The notes under the pieces were generated by a model, which was given only the letters and a program-made list of their open reading frames with translations, was not told the DNA's origin and did no database searches. Source: Nautilus pompilius (Eukaryota > Mollusca > Cephalopoda > Nautilida > Nautilidae). Taken from it: a stretch of 64,000 nt of DNA. Shown here piece after piece: positions 48,545 to 60,907 of the stretch. The stretch is from positions 124,001 through 188,000 of the forward strand of contig JACATO010000334.1 of NCBI GenBank assembly GCA_018389105.1, given 5' to 3'. Both the position numbers and the translations under genes were made by a program. Each line of letters opens with the position of its first letter. Position 1 is the stretch's first letter.

Positions 48545-51500
48545 TAATAATAATATAATAAAACAAGCAAAACAAAGCTTTGACAAGTTATGATTTTACC
48601 AAAATAAATACATGCATACTTTTCTCACAGGGCTGGATGTTCACAGTTTATTATAAAGAAAAAACTTGAACTTGTATGATATGCTTTATTTTCAGGCCTT
48701 ATTGCTTGTAGAAGATGATTTAGATGTAAAACTTGATGTAATGAATACCCTGCAATATCTGTCTAAGCAGTCTGGTAAGTTAATAATTGTAATGCACCTC
48801 TATTGTTGCATCAAACTTGCAAAATGTAAAGATTTGTTTTTCTTTTAAGAATGTTGTTGTACTTTTGTTAATACCTTTATTATTTATGTTGCTAATATTA
48901 TTAATAATTTTAATACTACTATATTAGTACTATACTGTTATTTAGAATCCATAGCCATGCTTATGTATAAGCTCTCTAATTTCTACAATAGTAGAAGGAA
49001 TTAGAAAATGCCACATTAACCCAAATATAAATTTAAGCTACTGTATCACTTTGAGATTCCATATAGGTAAGAAAGGCTTGATTATAAAAGGCCTATTCTT
49101 TGTGATATATATACATAGAAAAAATATACAAATACAATGCAATAAATTTTTTTTTTGAAAAAAGGCAAATACTTTACCATTTTCCTGAAGCCAGCATTTT
49201 TTTTTTTTTGCATTAAAGTCAGTGAAAGTTTCTGAAGTATATATACTGTGTTATATCTTTTGAGGAAGTTTAATGTTGTTAAGTGTAGGGGTGCTAGATT
49301 CTCCAAATGACAAAAGTGGTTATCCAGTCTACCTAAGTTTATATTCCAGATGTGTAAGATGGTAATAATAATAATAGTAAACAGAAGAATGAGTTTCAAC
49401 AATCATTCCCTATCACCTCCTTTAGGTTTAGTCCTGTTCTTTGTATACTTGTGTTGATTTTATCTGAAACTGATGCTTTTCATATTGACCTATGTGGATT
49501 TTGAATCCATAACCTGTTGGTTTTTTTTTTTTAAAAATCAACTGTTTAAATCTACTTAAATGCAACAATCAATTTTCTAGATCACCAAAGTTATATTTCA
49601 CACAATATGGCACTAATAATAATATTGTTTTCAATGGAGCTAAATCCTCATCACTATTTAAAACAAGTATCCTGTAATGTAACATTTACCAAAATTAGAG
49701 AAGATTATTGAATTAAAAATAGGAAATCCCTCAGTTTACAATACGTGCAAATTTGTGATGTTGTGATGTTCTGTGATGCACTGGACCTATATATATAAAA
49801 GCCTCATGAGAGAGAGAGAGAGAGGTATCACTATTCAACAACAATCATGGAAAAGGAGAAGCATATGTTGGAAACTTCATAAGGGGCAGTGGCTGCACTG
49901 ACTAGTATGTCCACTAAGAAAGATTTGCAGTAAACCATCTTCAGAAAGCTCAACTTGGTTGCAAGCAGGTCATGACGTCAAGCCTGCAGACACATGATAT
50001 ATGTTGTAATAAGTAACAGACATGCTGTAATGGCCCAAATTGCAGAATCCTTAACATTGAACAAAATGTTTGTTTTATGTGCTGGTAGCTAGGCATTGGC
50101 AGAAGATTACTTATGCACAAACCCTTCCTTAGTGTGAAGAACAAGAACATCTGCCTGCATTTGTGTATAGAGTATTCTGGCTGAGGAACTGACTAATAGA
50201 AAAAGGTTGCATGGCCTGACAAAGTATGTTTCACCCTATTTGCAAGAGATGGCAGAATGTGGGCATAGTGGAGATCTTACAAAGTGCTAAATTCCACATG
50301 CATAATTCCAGCTGTCCAGGTGGTGTTGTCATAGTCTGGTTGGCATGGTTATGGTTCTTTTATCCCATTGCAGAATTGTGTGATAATATATGAATATATA
50401 GGTATTGTGGCACACCATATTCGTTCTGCACTGCTATATCTGGATGGAAATGGCCTCTTTTTAGGATGACAATGCCACCATCCATCAACTAGTATCATAC
50501 AACAATACTGGTTTTTAGAAAAATTTAACTTCACATGTCTTTCCTGGCCAACTCATTCATAGTTACTCTGGACCAACTACGAATGAATAGTTACAAATGC
50601 CACTGCCTTGTAGCAGCTGTTAAATTCATGCAATGATGACACGTGTAAATTGTTATTCAGACAAAGGCAGTTCTTCCCACTATTAAGGCCATTCTATAAT
50701 TTTTGGCTAGACAGTGTATAATGATAATGATAACAGCAAAAATAATAAATAATTAGTACTGCAAGTTAAATTATTGTTGTAAGTTGGCTGATTGTTGACA
50801 AATCTCCAAAAATGCAGAACTTCTTGAACATAAATTAAATGCTAATTTGTTGTTTTCCAGCCGTGTGTTGTAACGACATGGTAAAAGCTCATGGTGCGGC
50901 TTATCTCTGCAAGCATTTAATGGAGCCAGACCCCACTGGGCAGCTGTTGTTCATTTCTGTGGAGATCTTGTGGAACCTACTACAACTAGGAAATGCAGTA
51001 GATGTGTCAAAGCAGCTCAACAATATGGACTGTATCAGGTAAAACTTTGTACTTCCTCAGATCTTGTGGCAGATCAAAGTTGAAAACTTGATACAAATTT
51101 CTAAACATCTGAATACATGGGCATTTCTTTATTGTGTTTCAGTAAAGTGATTTGCTATTAGATAAATATTGTTCTTTTTATACTTGGATCTCTGCTATGG
51201 CTGAACAAAACAACAACACAACGTCAAAACAAACAAAATAGTTAATTTTTCTTGGTATGGAAACAATTTATCATAAAAAATAGCAAAACTGAAGAGAAAA
51301 TCACAAGTAAAAATAGAACCACCAAAAATGGGGGGAGTGGATGATATACCATCATCAGCAAGATGTTTTAAAAAATTTACATTCAAAAAAGAAAATACAA
51401 ACATTATTTTCATGAATATTCAGTATATAGTATAAACAAGCTGAAGTACATTTAACATTGATTGTTCAGAGACCTGAGTTGTTTTGTGGTATTAAATTAG

Positions 51501-54500
51501 TTTTTTTTTCAAACCATGGAGATTGAACTGCCTTTTTGTAATTTTTCTGTTTCAAAATGTATTCATTTGTTTAAAAAGGAACAATGGGTGGTCTGCACAA
51601 CCTTGCATCATGTTTCAGAGAAGGTAGAAAATTGAAGGGGCAATTTTGAATCAGTATATGCATTCTTGAATGTGTTATAATTTTAAGGCTTGGCAAATAC
51701 CCCTGTAGTTCCTATTCCTTAAGGTAATTCAACAGTTGCCTGTGCTTGGCAACATGTGGTTGTCCTGGTGTAAGAAGTTACATAACCAGGTCATCATAAA
51801 CAGCACAGATTGTCCAGAATGCCCTGCTGATGTAATGATCACAAGCACTGTGCTAACACATGGCAGTGTTGGTACAAGAAATTCAGCTCATCATAGGGGC
51901 TACCATTGTGGAGGATACTAGAAAGTGTTTTGTCTGCACATTTGATTATACAGAAATCCAACACAAGCTGGGCATTAAAAAAATGGGAATGGCTGCTGTC
52001 AGGTAAAAAAGGAAAACAGTGCCACTGTTGCCAACCTGTGATAGAGGAGGCATCTGAGTATTGGAAGCTCAACAAAGGTCTTCTTTGCTCAAGAAATTTA
52101 AGTTTTCTCCATCATTTGTGAAAGTGATGGGATGATTGCTGGAATATGTTCAATATTATCCAGGTGTGCTTTCTTCATCCAGATTCTGCATTAATATGAA
52201 AACACTATGTGGGATTGCTTCAAAATTTGCATCACATCATTCATGACTGTCGTTGCTTGAGTCTTATGACAAACATCCTCCATGCAGCTCAAATTTCACT
52301 CCCAGTGACCTTTTGAGATCCCTGAAGAAGACTTGGTGGCTGGTACTTCCTGTCTAATGATGAGTAGAAATCAGAGTGTGTTGGGTAGCAATGTGGAAAT
52401 AAGTAAATACTTTACTGTGCAAGATCCTGTGAAGAAAGAAATATCACAGATTTCTGCCTGTGCATGTGGTGTTTTCATTTGTAAAACTTATTTATTGTTT
52501 CTTGTATCAAAATTTTAAAAAGGTAGTGGCTTTATCAATACGTAAAATTCACACACAGTTTGATATTTCTGTCACATATACAATGTAAGTCAAATATTTT
52601 CATTTAACAATGGTTGACAAAATTGTTTTATAACAGTAATGTGTTTTATTTTCATGACTTTGGAGTAGATTTTTATTTCTAACAAGTTCTGTTGTTGTTG
52701 TTTTTCTCTTTGCCTGCAGCCACCTAATGGATGCTTTCATGTATCAGCTGACCCAGGGCTATGGACACTATGACCAGCAGCTGCGAAATGATCTACTTGT
52801 TATCACCTTGCTCATAGCCTATAATTGCCCAGAGGCTCCCTTTGTAGCAACTGGGTTTGCAAAGAATCTCACACTGCTTGCCACCTATCCTGAAGGTAAA
52901 GTCTGCAGGTGACAGATTTCAGCTGGACACCAGACCAAAACAAATGATTGGTCTTTGGTTGTCTGACCTTTCTGTGCTAAGTTTAAAATTATGTGTGTAG
53001 CATCAAAGAAAATAACTGTTTGGTTTTGATATGCAGCCATTGGTAAATATTCAGTAAAACAAGATATATTTCACTTTGAAACTAAAGCAGACAATTGGCT
53101 GCTTCTGGTTATGTGACCATGACATATGAAATAGTAAGAAAGATATTCATTCCCCCCCCAAGAAAAAAACCCAACAAAACAAGCAAACAACTTGGCTTTA
53201 AAAAAGTATAAAAGAAAACTTTTTAGCATTTTTCTTTTAACAAAAATAAAAAAAAAATTTCAATTGTTTTCACTACGCATTCTTGAAGTAAACACCAGTC
53301 TTGGGTGTGCTTGCTGAAGGTCAAAATTCATAAGAGGAATGTGGTAGCAAAAACCTTTGTTTTTATCACTTCCCATCGGTTTTTTGCAATATTTATTTAA
53401 TTATTTTACTTATCTATTTAAAAATTTTTAAAAAAAATCTCTCTCACATTTGTGTACACATATTAGCCATGTATACTTTGTTTTACTGTTGTAGTGAAAA
53501 GTCACAGCATTTTAGTTAAGCACTTGAAGCTTTCCACTTGTCATGAGGACTTTGAGATGAAGAAGCTGCTGTTTATGATTGTCTGCATGTTAAGCAGAGA
53601 AGCATCAGTAATTCCAGTAAGTTAACTTTTTTTTTTTTTTTATTTTGGTGGATTTTATTTTAGCCTTAAGTTACTTTCTTATGGTAGACAACCCTTAGTT
53701 TGTGTTCAGGTGCAAGTTGAAAAAAAATCAGTCATTTGAATTCTGCTCTTCATTTTAGCAAACTGTGTTGTTGTTTTTTTTGTGTGTAGCACAGGGATAG
53801 CATTATTTGTGGGCACAATGGCGCTTGTTGACTGTGGTAATCGGGCTCACTTTTTTCTAGTCCAATCACACATCTTGTTAAGGCATTCTGCAGAGTGAAG
53901 CTAGGACACATTTCAAGTGGCAAGCTTGTGCTTTGGTGACCCTCAGTGGAAACTGCTCATCACTGCTAGTCAGTGGGTGCTATAAACGAATGTTAAAAAG
54001 ATTTATTTAATCAAGCATGAAATCTTAAAAGGTAACTTGTATATGACACGGTGGGTGACCTTTAAAGGTTTCGTGCTTAACCAATCTTTACAGGGGAGAC
54101 TACCCTGGTAAGGGAGTGTAGTACTGCAGTTATCCTGTGCCATAAGGTGTCTGGCACTGTGAACTTCAGCGGGGAAATCTTTACTAGAAGTTTTGATTTT
54201 TAGATATGGAAGAAAACCCATATGACTGGCTGATAAAGAAGAATAAGATGAAACCTTGCCAGGGATCTATGCTAAATCTAGATGATTCTGACCAGAGATC
54301 AAACTTGGGCCTAACTACTGGACCACCACTAACCTTTGAATAAGTGATTAAATATTGCTTAATGAAATACAACAAACATAATTTCTTTGAATTTACTAGT
54401 TTTTATTGGATTAATATTTTAAGAACATTTTTAGTTATTCATAACTTACATTTTTTTTATAATCTGAGTTGATATCATTGGCTTTTGGAATTTAAAATTA

Positions 54501-57500
54501 TCAGTATCTAACCTTATTGATAAATGTACAAACAAATCTGCTCTGCTATTATTTTGTTGTTCATGTATGCTGTCTTTCATGCAGCATAGTTATTAAAAGA
54601 GACAGCAGTATCACTTTCCATAGCGCAAACTAATCATCCCTTTTGTGCCTCTTGTTTATCTGGTTAATTTAATATCTACAGAAATAGGCTGAAAATTTTT
54701 TCAGGAAAAAATAAACAAGAGAAACTAACATTGCTGCATATAAAGTTTTATACTGTCTGTTTTATATGTGATAAAAAACTATTGTTTTTAGTGATGATTA
54801 AAATTATTATTAATGGCATAATAATAATAATAATGAAATATGGTAAAAAATTATTCAATTCTTAATATGGTGCTACAGAGCGTTTCTCTGCTTTTTTTAA
54901 GGTACATTTTCCAGCTGTTTCAACATTTGATATTTAGCTTAGATAAATTGTTAACAAGGAGGCATGAAGTCATTGAGGCTAATACATGGCCCCCAGGTAA
55001 AAGAAATGCTTATCAATATAATTTTTTTAATGATTTAGTTTTACTATTCATAACTCTTAATTACCCATTTAAAATTACACAACTATAAAAGTTTTTCTGA
55101 TATAAAGACATTGACATTTCAGCTAATTCATAGCAGCATCCCCTATATTCAACAAGCTTCTCATTGTCTTTGTTTACTTATTATCACTGCTAAAACAGAA
55201 TTAATGCAAAGTTTTGGAACCCAACTTGTTTCTCTTCCTATTTTAGTGTCAGTCACTTACATATTTACCTTTTCTTTCAGGTCTTTATTGATGGTCACCT
55301 GCTCTTGGGTCTATTGTCATTTGTACATGGCATAAAAAACCAGTCATTGCCACTTCAGTGGAATTTGGCTGAGTACGAGGAGCTACAGCTACTGGCTCTT
55401 GATTCACTGAGCATGCTGATCCCGAAGATGACAAATTGCTTCATGATATATCAAGGAAACACACGACTGCTGCTGCTACTTGAATGGTGTGTAAGTGAAG
55501 GTCAGTAGTATAGCACAGCCAACTTGCTGAATAGAGTAATATTAGCTTCAAGGGCTTGGGGTGATTAAAATGATTATTATTACATCTCACCTAGTTTCAT
55601 GTATATTAAAAGGGATACTAGAAATTTTAACAAATTTAGGAACAATCCAATGTAATGGTTGATTCATATTTTCTGTCATCGTTGAAAAAAGAAGTTCTTC
55701 TAATCTTGTACAATTAACTGAGAAGAAGAATAAAAACAAGTTTGCTATATCTCTACCGCCAATAATAATACTTTAAATTTCAGTAACCTACAGTAAACTT
55801 GCCACCATAACATATAAACCATTAATATAAACTAAGTTTTATCAAACTAACAAAGATAAGGAAGCAGAAGAATAATTTAAAGTCTTGAAAAATTCTTAAT
55901 GTTTGCTTTTATATTAGGCAAAGCCTTGAATCTAAATGCAGAACTTTTGTTCAACAATGAAACTTTTTTCCCTATTCATTAACACCAGTGTTATTTACAA
56001 TAACACAAAATTTGCATCAACCAGAATATTCTGAAGTTTTCCATTATATTCTAGATGATTCTTGATTTTTTTTGTTATGTTCTGGAAATTGTCAAAACTT
56101 TCCTTTCAAAATAGAAAATTCTGGTGATTTCTAAGAATTTTTTCTAACTTTTACATGTATTGAAAAAATCACCCATGTATCAGCATCTTCAGTCAATGTT
56201 GAACTCATTTTTTATCAAAAAATATTAATCTTGAGTTGTGAAAATATGTATGGAGAGTTGTAAGTGATTGTGGTGGACAGCAGATTGTTGAAAAGGGCTT
56301 CCTTATACATTCAAAAATTGTTGAAAAACTTTTTTTCCAGTAACAACTGTTCACGTGTTTATTTGAATGATAAGAAAACTGGGGATCAATTTAAAAAAAC
56401 TATCACCACAAAAAGAATAGTTTTGGTAATCTTAACAACTGGAACAGCATTTAATACAAATTGGTGTTTGAATCTTTTAAAAACACATTTCTGTAGAATC
56501 TGTTAAGAAACTTCATTCTGGTGGCATTTTTGATTTTTAAAATCTAAATCTAACTGAGAATATACAGGTAGTGATGGAGAACTATATAACAAAAAGCATC
56601 CAAGGAATAGAGAAGAATTGGCAAAAGTCATTAAGGAGGCTATGGAAAATATTTAATCATACAAGATATTAGCTTTAAAAAAAATCCAGACAGAATGAAA
56701 GCAGCCATTAAAAACAGATTACTAGTCAAAATGTTAATAAAATACAAACTTTGTATTTTAACTCATTTTTGCTGTTATTATTTTAGATTTTTGGAAGTAA
56801 GTATCTTTATCATGTTTGTTGATAAATGCTTGATAATGCTAAACTACTTTTGCCTAGTTTAAAGCAATGTTAAAAAAAATGAATAAAATATTGAAAATTA
56901 CTGAGTGCCAAATTGACTGGCCAAGGCTGTAGGTGCCATAATTAATAAAACTTTACAAGGTGATATGCACTGTGAGAACTTTTGTCTCAAAACTAACAGA
57001 GTCTTGCATATGCTAAATTCTTCAGAAATTCTTGGTTAGACCTTTTTGGAATCTGTAAGGCAGCCATGGAATTTCCATTATTCAAATATTAACATTTTAT
57101 AAAAAATTCAAGGATGCTTTACTGTGATGATTTGTGATATTCTAGTTTTAATTACAAAGAAAAATTAATTAAGAGGTTTGGATGTCATTTTTGCAGGCTT
57201 ATGACTGAAGTTTTTAAGATTTTTTTTATGATAAAGAAAATGTATATTTAACCATTTTTTTTACAGTAGTAGCATATCAGATTTTACCAGTGGTCACAAA
57301 TATAAATTAAGTTGAAAGTATTCTCTACTAAAAATTCCAAAATATTTTGATAATTTTGGAGTTTGCCTGGAGTGCTTTGCAAGTAGGATTGTTGGAAACT
57401 TTAATAAAAAGTGTTTCTGAATATTGCATTTGTCTCTTTATAATCATGAAGTTCAGTCTAGACTTCTTTCTTTGTTGTATTAATGGTTATATAATAGCCC

Positions 57501-59147
57501 AGCTAGACTAACATTGGTTTTACTTGAAACCCAAAAATTATTTATTATTAATACACCATTTTAATTAAAACTAAAGATAGATGACACCAAAAAAAGGATG
57601 CAACTCACCATGTGGCTGACCGATGCATTATTAACCAAGTGATAGGGTTATAGTGCTTGCACTCTTTTCCAGTTAACAAATGAAGCAGTTTAACAGAGAT
57701 GAATTGGGTGTGCATGACATGCTGGGTATTCACAGACAAGTTGTGCATTTTTACAATATTACAAGAAATTTCTCTGAAGTTGAATATTTTAACAAATAGA
57801 AATTGCAGTGTGTCCAAATGCCATGCTCATCTAACCTATCTTTACAAAATATCAGTTACTCGTGGCACTTTTTTTGTTGTTGTTGCTGATAGTTCCTCAA
57901 TGCATTCACTGCATAATATGATATGATATTAATACATTGCAAAAGATCCACAGTGTGTTGTTGTCAAGACCTAGTGGGGTCACAATGAGACAAAAAAGTT
58001 CGCTTATTTGAACTTACCTATTATAACAACAAATTACCATACTCTGCTTTATGTTATACTGGACTATTTGTAATTATAATACAGATTATGTTAAGAATAT
58101 GAAAAGAAGGAATAGTCTTATTTTGGCCTTGCTAAAGGGATATATTGAAAGGTTTGGGAAACAAAACCAGCTCCAAGCTAAATTATTCACATTTATATCC
58201 AGTGGATTTATAATGCATCCTATTTTAGACTCTAAAATCTTATATGGATAGTCATATATTTCTTATACTTGAATGTAGTAATTATTTGAATCTTATTGTG
58301 TTTATTTGAACTTATTTCATAGGAATCTGATGTAAAAGTTTTTTTTTTTTTGGCTTTCTGTTAATTGATATCACCTCTACTAATATCCATTCTAAATGTG
58401 TGATGAGTCATCTATCTCATTGTGCCCCATCATAACCTGCATTGAATGTTGGGGCATAAATCCTAAGCTCAGTACTTAAGGGGGACATTTGTACATGCTC
58501 TATTAAAGCAGTCTTTAGGTGTGCCCTGTGCACCATAATTGTCAATTAATTACAGAGAATACTGTTAATAACTTGATATTTAATAAATGTTCAAAAAGTT
58601 ATCTTATGAGCAAAAAGCTCTCCACACTTGAGAATTTTTTGTTTTCACTAAGGTAGCCACAGAAGAAGTAGGTTTTCACATGCTTTGTAGTTGCTGTTCT
58701 TCACAAAATAAAGGCTGATATGAATAAAATGCATCTTCTTTGACTTATCAGCTTTGTTTCACTGTGTTTCTTGTCTCACCACTCCCCACTCCCTCATACT
58801 TTTAATACTAACTTTTGTTCAAATATATGCGTGTGCAGCTTTGATCAGCTTGATCTGACTTTTACAAATGTAAGTTTCATCTTAATGTCTAAGATTATGA
58901 AACTTAGGTAATGCCATTTTATTTTTTAAAAATTTTAAATATATGTACAGAGTTATCTTGTGCGAATTTGTCTTCAATGTAGAAAAATACCTGGGCCAAG
59001 GCAACAGTTTCCATGGTGAAGGTAGCCGAGGCAACAAGCGTGCCCAGTTGAGGTACTGCCTGAGAGTACTGGAGAGTGTGGTGTTGACTGGAAATTCCGT
59101 AATCTTACTGGATCTGATTGATCAAGGAGCCATGCAGCTTATTGTTT
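37548..59147 (+). CDS. CFAP69: Cilia- and flagella-associated protein 69, N-terminal half
   Basis: Twelve exons: 37548-37643, 39363-39424, 41776-41841, 42728-42914, 43447-43545, 45266-45339, 48696-48774, 50861-51038, 52720-52895, 53495-53616, 55281-55500 and 58983-59147. The ATG has a strong context (gccATGG). They encode about 507 residues, mostly armadillo-like helices. Blocks match human CFAP69 (941 residues): QLPVVSHIITDED, EPDPTGQLLFISVEILWNL, GHYDQQLRNDLLVITLLIA, HEDFEMKKLLF and GNSFHGEGSRGNKRAQLRY. CFAP69 is an axonemal protein needed for sperm flagella and involved in olfactory cilia; it works with the central apparatus. Exon phases agree except between exons 1 and 2, where one base is out of step, so a sequence error or an unseen small exon is likely there. 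Exon 12 ends in phase 1 and the C-terminal half lies beyond 64000. Introns hold many transposon pieces. Confidence 0.93.
37746..38437. repeat. Pyrimidine-rich (TC)n-derived tract, about 690 bp
   Basis: Nearly pure C/T on the plus strand, built of loosely repeated ctctctctctccccatatctctc and ctcatctctctttctttcccc motifs. It lies in intron 1 of CFAP69. Open frames on the other strand (Arg/Glu-rich) are low-complexity shadows. Confidence 0.95.
39296..39358. repeat. (ATT)n microsatellite abutting a splice acceptor
   Basis: About 21 ATT units end a few bases before the acceptor of CFAP69 exon 2 (AG at 39361-39362). Confidence 0.95.
40780..40930 (+). repeat. Possible tRNA-derived SINE
   Basis: ggatggtggcctgggttgaa followed by aagtttaatccccagttgag gives a rough A-box and a B-box-like GTTTAATCCC at tRNA spacing. 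The body after it matches 18960-19095. It lies in CFAP69 intron 2. Confidence 0.4.
43858..44028 (-). repeat. tRNA-derived SINE, copy A
   Basis: On the minus strand the head reads ggtagccaatggcccagctc and then ccagaatttaatccccaatc, degenerate A- and B-boxes. The body aligns with 54160-54337 (ggaaat..cttactagaa, aaacccaca/tat, tggc..at.aagaagaata). It lies in CFAP69 intron 5. Confidence 0.6.
46690..47310 (-). mobile_element. Decayed Tc1-like transposon
   Basis: The minus strand near 46960-46760 reads VPWPAMSSDMPMAMLAQDV, then continues as RPFPHSSAAQGQPPPAVDAD and TQ-DSNVQILL in neighbouring frames. This matches the WPAMSPDMNPIEHxWD landmark and the C-terminal tail of a Tc1-like transposase. 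Limits are rough. It lies in CFAP69 intron 6. Confidence 0.6.
48498..48560. repeat. (AAT)n microsatellite
   Basis: About 15 perfect AAT units followed by interrupted ones, in CFAP69 intron 6, about 140 bp before exon 7. Confidence 0.95.
49760..50716 (+). mobile_element. Decayed Tc1-like transposon
   Basis: The right end (tttttggctagacagtg at 50700-50716, then TA) is a typical Tc1 terminal repeat in complement. Upstream on the plus strand are relics of a transposase: GGVVIVWLAW (GGSVMVWG type), MTMPPSINYHTTILVF (QDNAPxH type) and LDQLRMNS (LWDQLRR type). The left end was not found. It lies in CFAP69 intron 7. Confidence 0.65.
51590..52470 (+). mobile_element. Probable decayed mariner-type element
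   Basis: Plus-strand fragments near 52160-52440 read VCFLHPDSAL, then RLGGWYFLSNDE and VLGSNVEISKYFTVQDPVK. These resemble the C-terminal part of a mariner-type transposase (PNLKKxLGGxxFxSNDEV... followed by the YF region). No ends were identified. It lies in CFAP69 intron 8. Confidence 0.45.
54160..54337 (-). repeat. tRNA-derived SINE, copy B
   Basis: On the minus strand the head reads tggtggtccagtagttaggc followed by ccaagtttgatctctgg, a good A-box and B-box pair at tRNA spacing. The body matches copy A at 43858-44028. It lies in CFAP69 intron 10. Confidence 0.65.
55984..56950 (+). mobile_element. Decayed Tc1-like transposon, copy 2
   Basis: Aligns along most of its length with 3095-4310, in the same orientation, with many differences and several small gaps. 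The shorter length shows internal loss. It lies in CFAP69 intron 11. Confidence 0.7.
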
Positions 59148-60907
59148 GTAAGTTTGGATAGGATTTAGCCATAATAATTTGGCTCAGATGATTAAATGGG
59201 AGATTAAAAAGTAAAGGAGTGAGCAGGGTTTTCTTTTTAATTGTTAATGTTTTTAGATTACAAGGAAGGTCATCAGTAATAAATGAATTTCTCTCTCATT
59301 AATCATTTGCAAGTTAAAAAGATTACACATTGATGAAAAAAATGATACCTTGGGTGGGCTTATATCTAAGTAAATAGTGTATATACCGTCTTGTCAAAAA
59401 ATAAATAAACATCCTGTTTTAAAGTAACTGCCTTTTCCTGTATTCTTCTTTAGTACAAATATTGCTATGATTATTGGTTCTTATTAAATTTGCTTTTTGC
59501 TTTACAAAGAGGTCAGGCTGAGGTGTCTGTGCATCTGTGTATGACAGGTCTTTATTGTAGATGCATTGTGTTGTACATATCAGAATGCTGCACAAACCTA
59601 TGATGCTTTATCATAGGCTTTTGGTCCTCTAATTGATGAGTTGGTGTATCTGTAAGCTGATAGGCTGCATAACTGCATATTAACAATTTAAAATAGTTTG
59701 TTAATTAAATTTTCATTTGTAATGACAGTGAAAGGGTAAACCTACTTTCCAGTTTAAAAAATAAAAATGATTTAAATTGTTTTTGAAATGTGTGTGTCTG
59801 TGTGTTTGTTTACTTTCTATTAAAGAGGAATAAATTTTAGTCCTTAACTCTCCCTCCCTCTTAAATAGCTGAAATCTAATAGCAAAATGCATATTTGAGA
59901 GTATAATCTTCATAATTAGTATATTATGACCTCTGTCACATAAAAACAAAAGAAAATAAGTAGTAAAGCAATTTAAAGTTTCTATAGCTATCTTGTTTTA
60001 AAGTGATTTTCTGTGGCCTTTCATGACATTATTTTTGTAAATTACTAAATGGTTTATTGAGAACTTTGACAGATTCCATTGGGAAACTTTACAACATAAT
60101 ATCTGAAAGAAAAAAAAAACAATACAGACTTTTTTATTATTGTTGTTACTGTTGTTTTGGGATGTTTTTTTTAAATTTTAACTGAAACAGGTCTGTGTTG
60201 TTTGATCCACAATCGTACAGCATATGTTTTTTTTTTTTAAATCTATTTTAAGATTTTGAAAATTTGCAGCAAACATTTATAAACAGCTGTACCTCTACTT
60301 GTTAATTATTATGAAATTATAAAGACTAAAGTTCATGTTTCCAATTTAAGAATATAATAGAATGAACCCTTACCTTCCTTAATGAGGCTCCATTGTAAAC
60401 TTCTGTTATTGAAAGCTGAGGATCAAACACTAAAAGAAATGTTTCAAAATGGATACTCATACGGGAGCATAATAATTAGTGTGACTTTTTCTTTTTTATT
60501 TCCCTATCTGTCTGCATATTAGATAAATTCACCAACTCTAACATGTTGTCACGCTACTCATCATCAATTTCTTAACACTTATTTGGTTGTTTGGCACCAC
60601 CTATCATGTGGCGGTGGTGATTGTATTATTCTTTTCATTTCTCTATAGTCGTCAGTTTATTTTTACTCAGGTCCGATAAGGTTTTTTTTGTTTGATGTAT
60701 ATAGCTGTGGTTTTCTGGGTCTTCCTTGTTGTCGTCGTCTTGATTGATCCCTTAAAAAATTGTTTTTTTCTGCCTGAGGATCCTGCAGTTTTCTTTAATT
60801 CCCAAAAGAAAGGTAGTTTTCACATTTTCCTAGAGCAGCCACAAGCACTTCTTACTACTTTATGCATGGAATGGCAGAGATGCTGGTGATAGTTCATTAT
60901 TCTAAAT
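59148..60907. other. CFAP69 intron 12, start
   Basis: AT-rich sequence after the exon 12 donor. I looked for the next CFAP69 exon, which must supply two bases and continue the armadillo region, and found none up to the hAT element. Confidence 0.6.

Noticed and set aside
54840-55088. Possible extra CFAP69 exon ending at ggcccccag before gtaaaa
   Set aside because: Exons 10 and 11 already join without a gap relative to human CFAP69, so there is no room for it.
60692-60889. Candidate CFAP69 exon 13 (open frame with DPAVFFNSQKK)
   Set aside because: It shows no match to the expected armadillo continuation and lacks an acceptor in the right phase.
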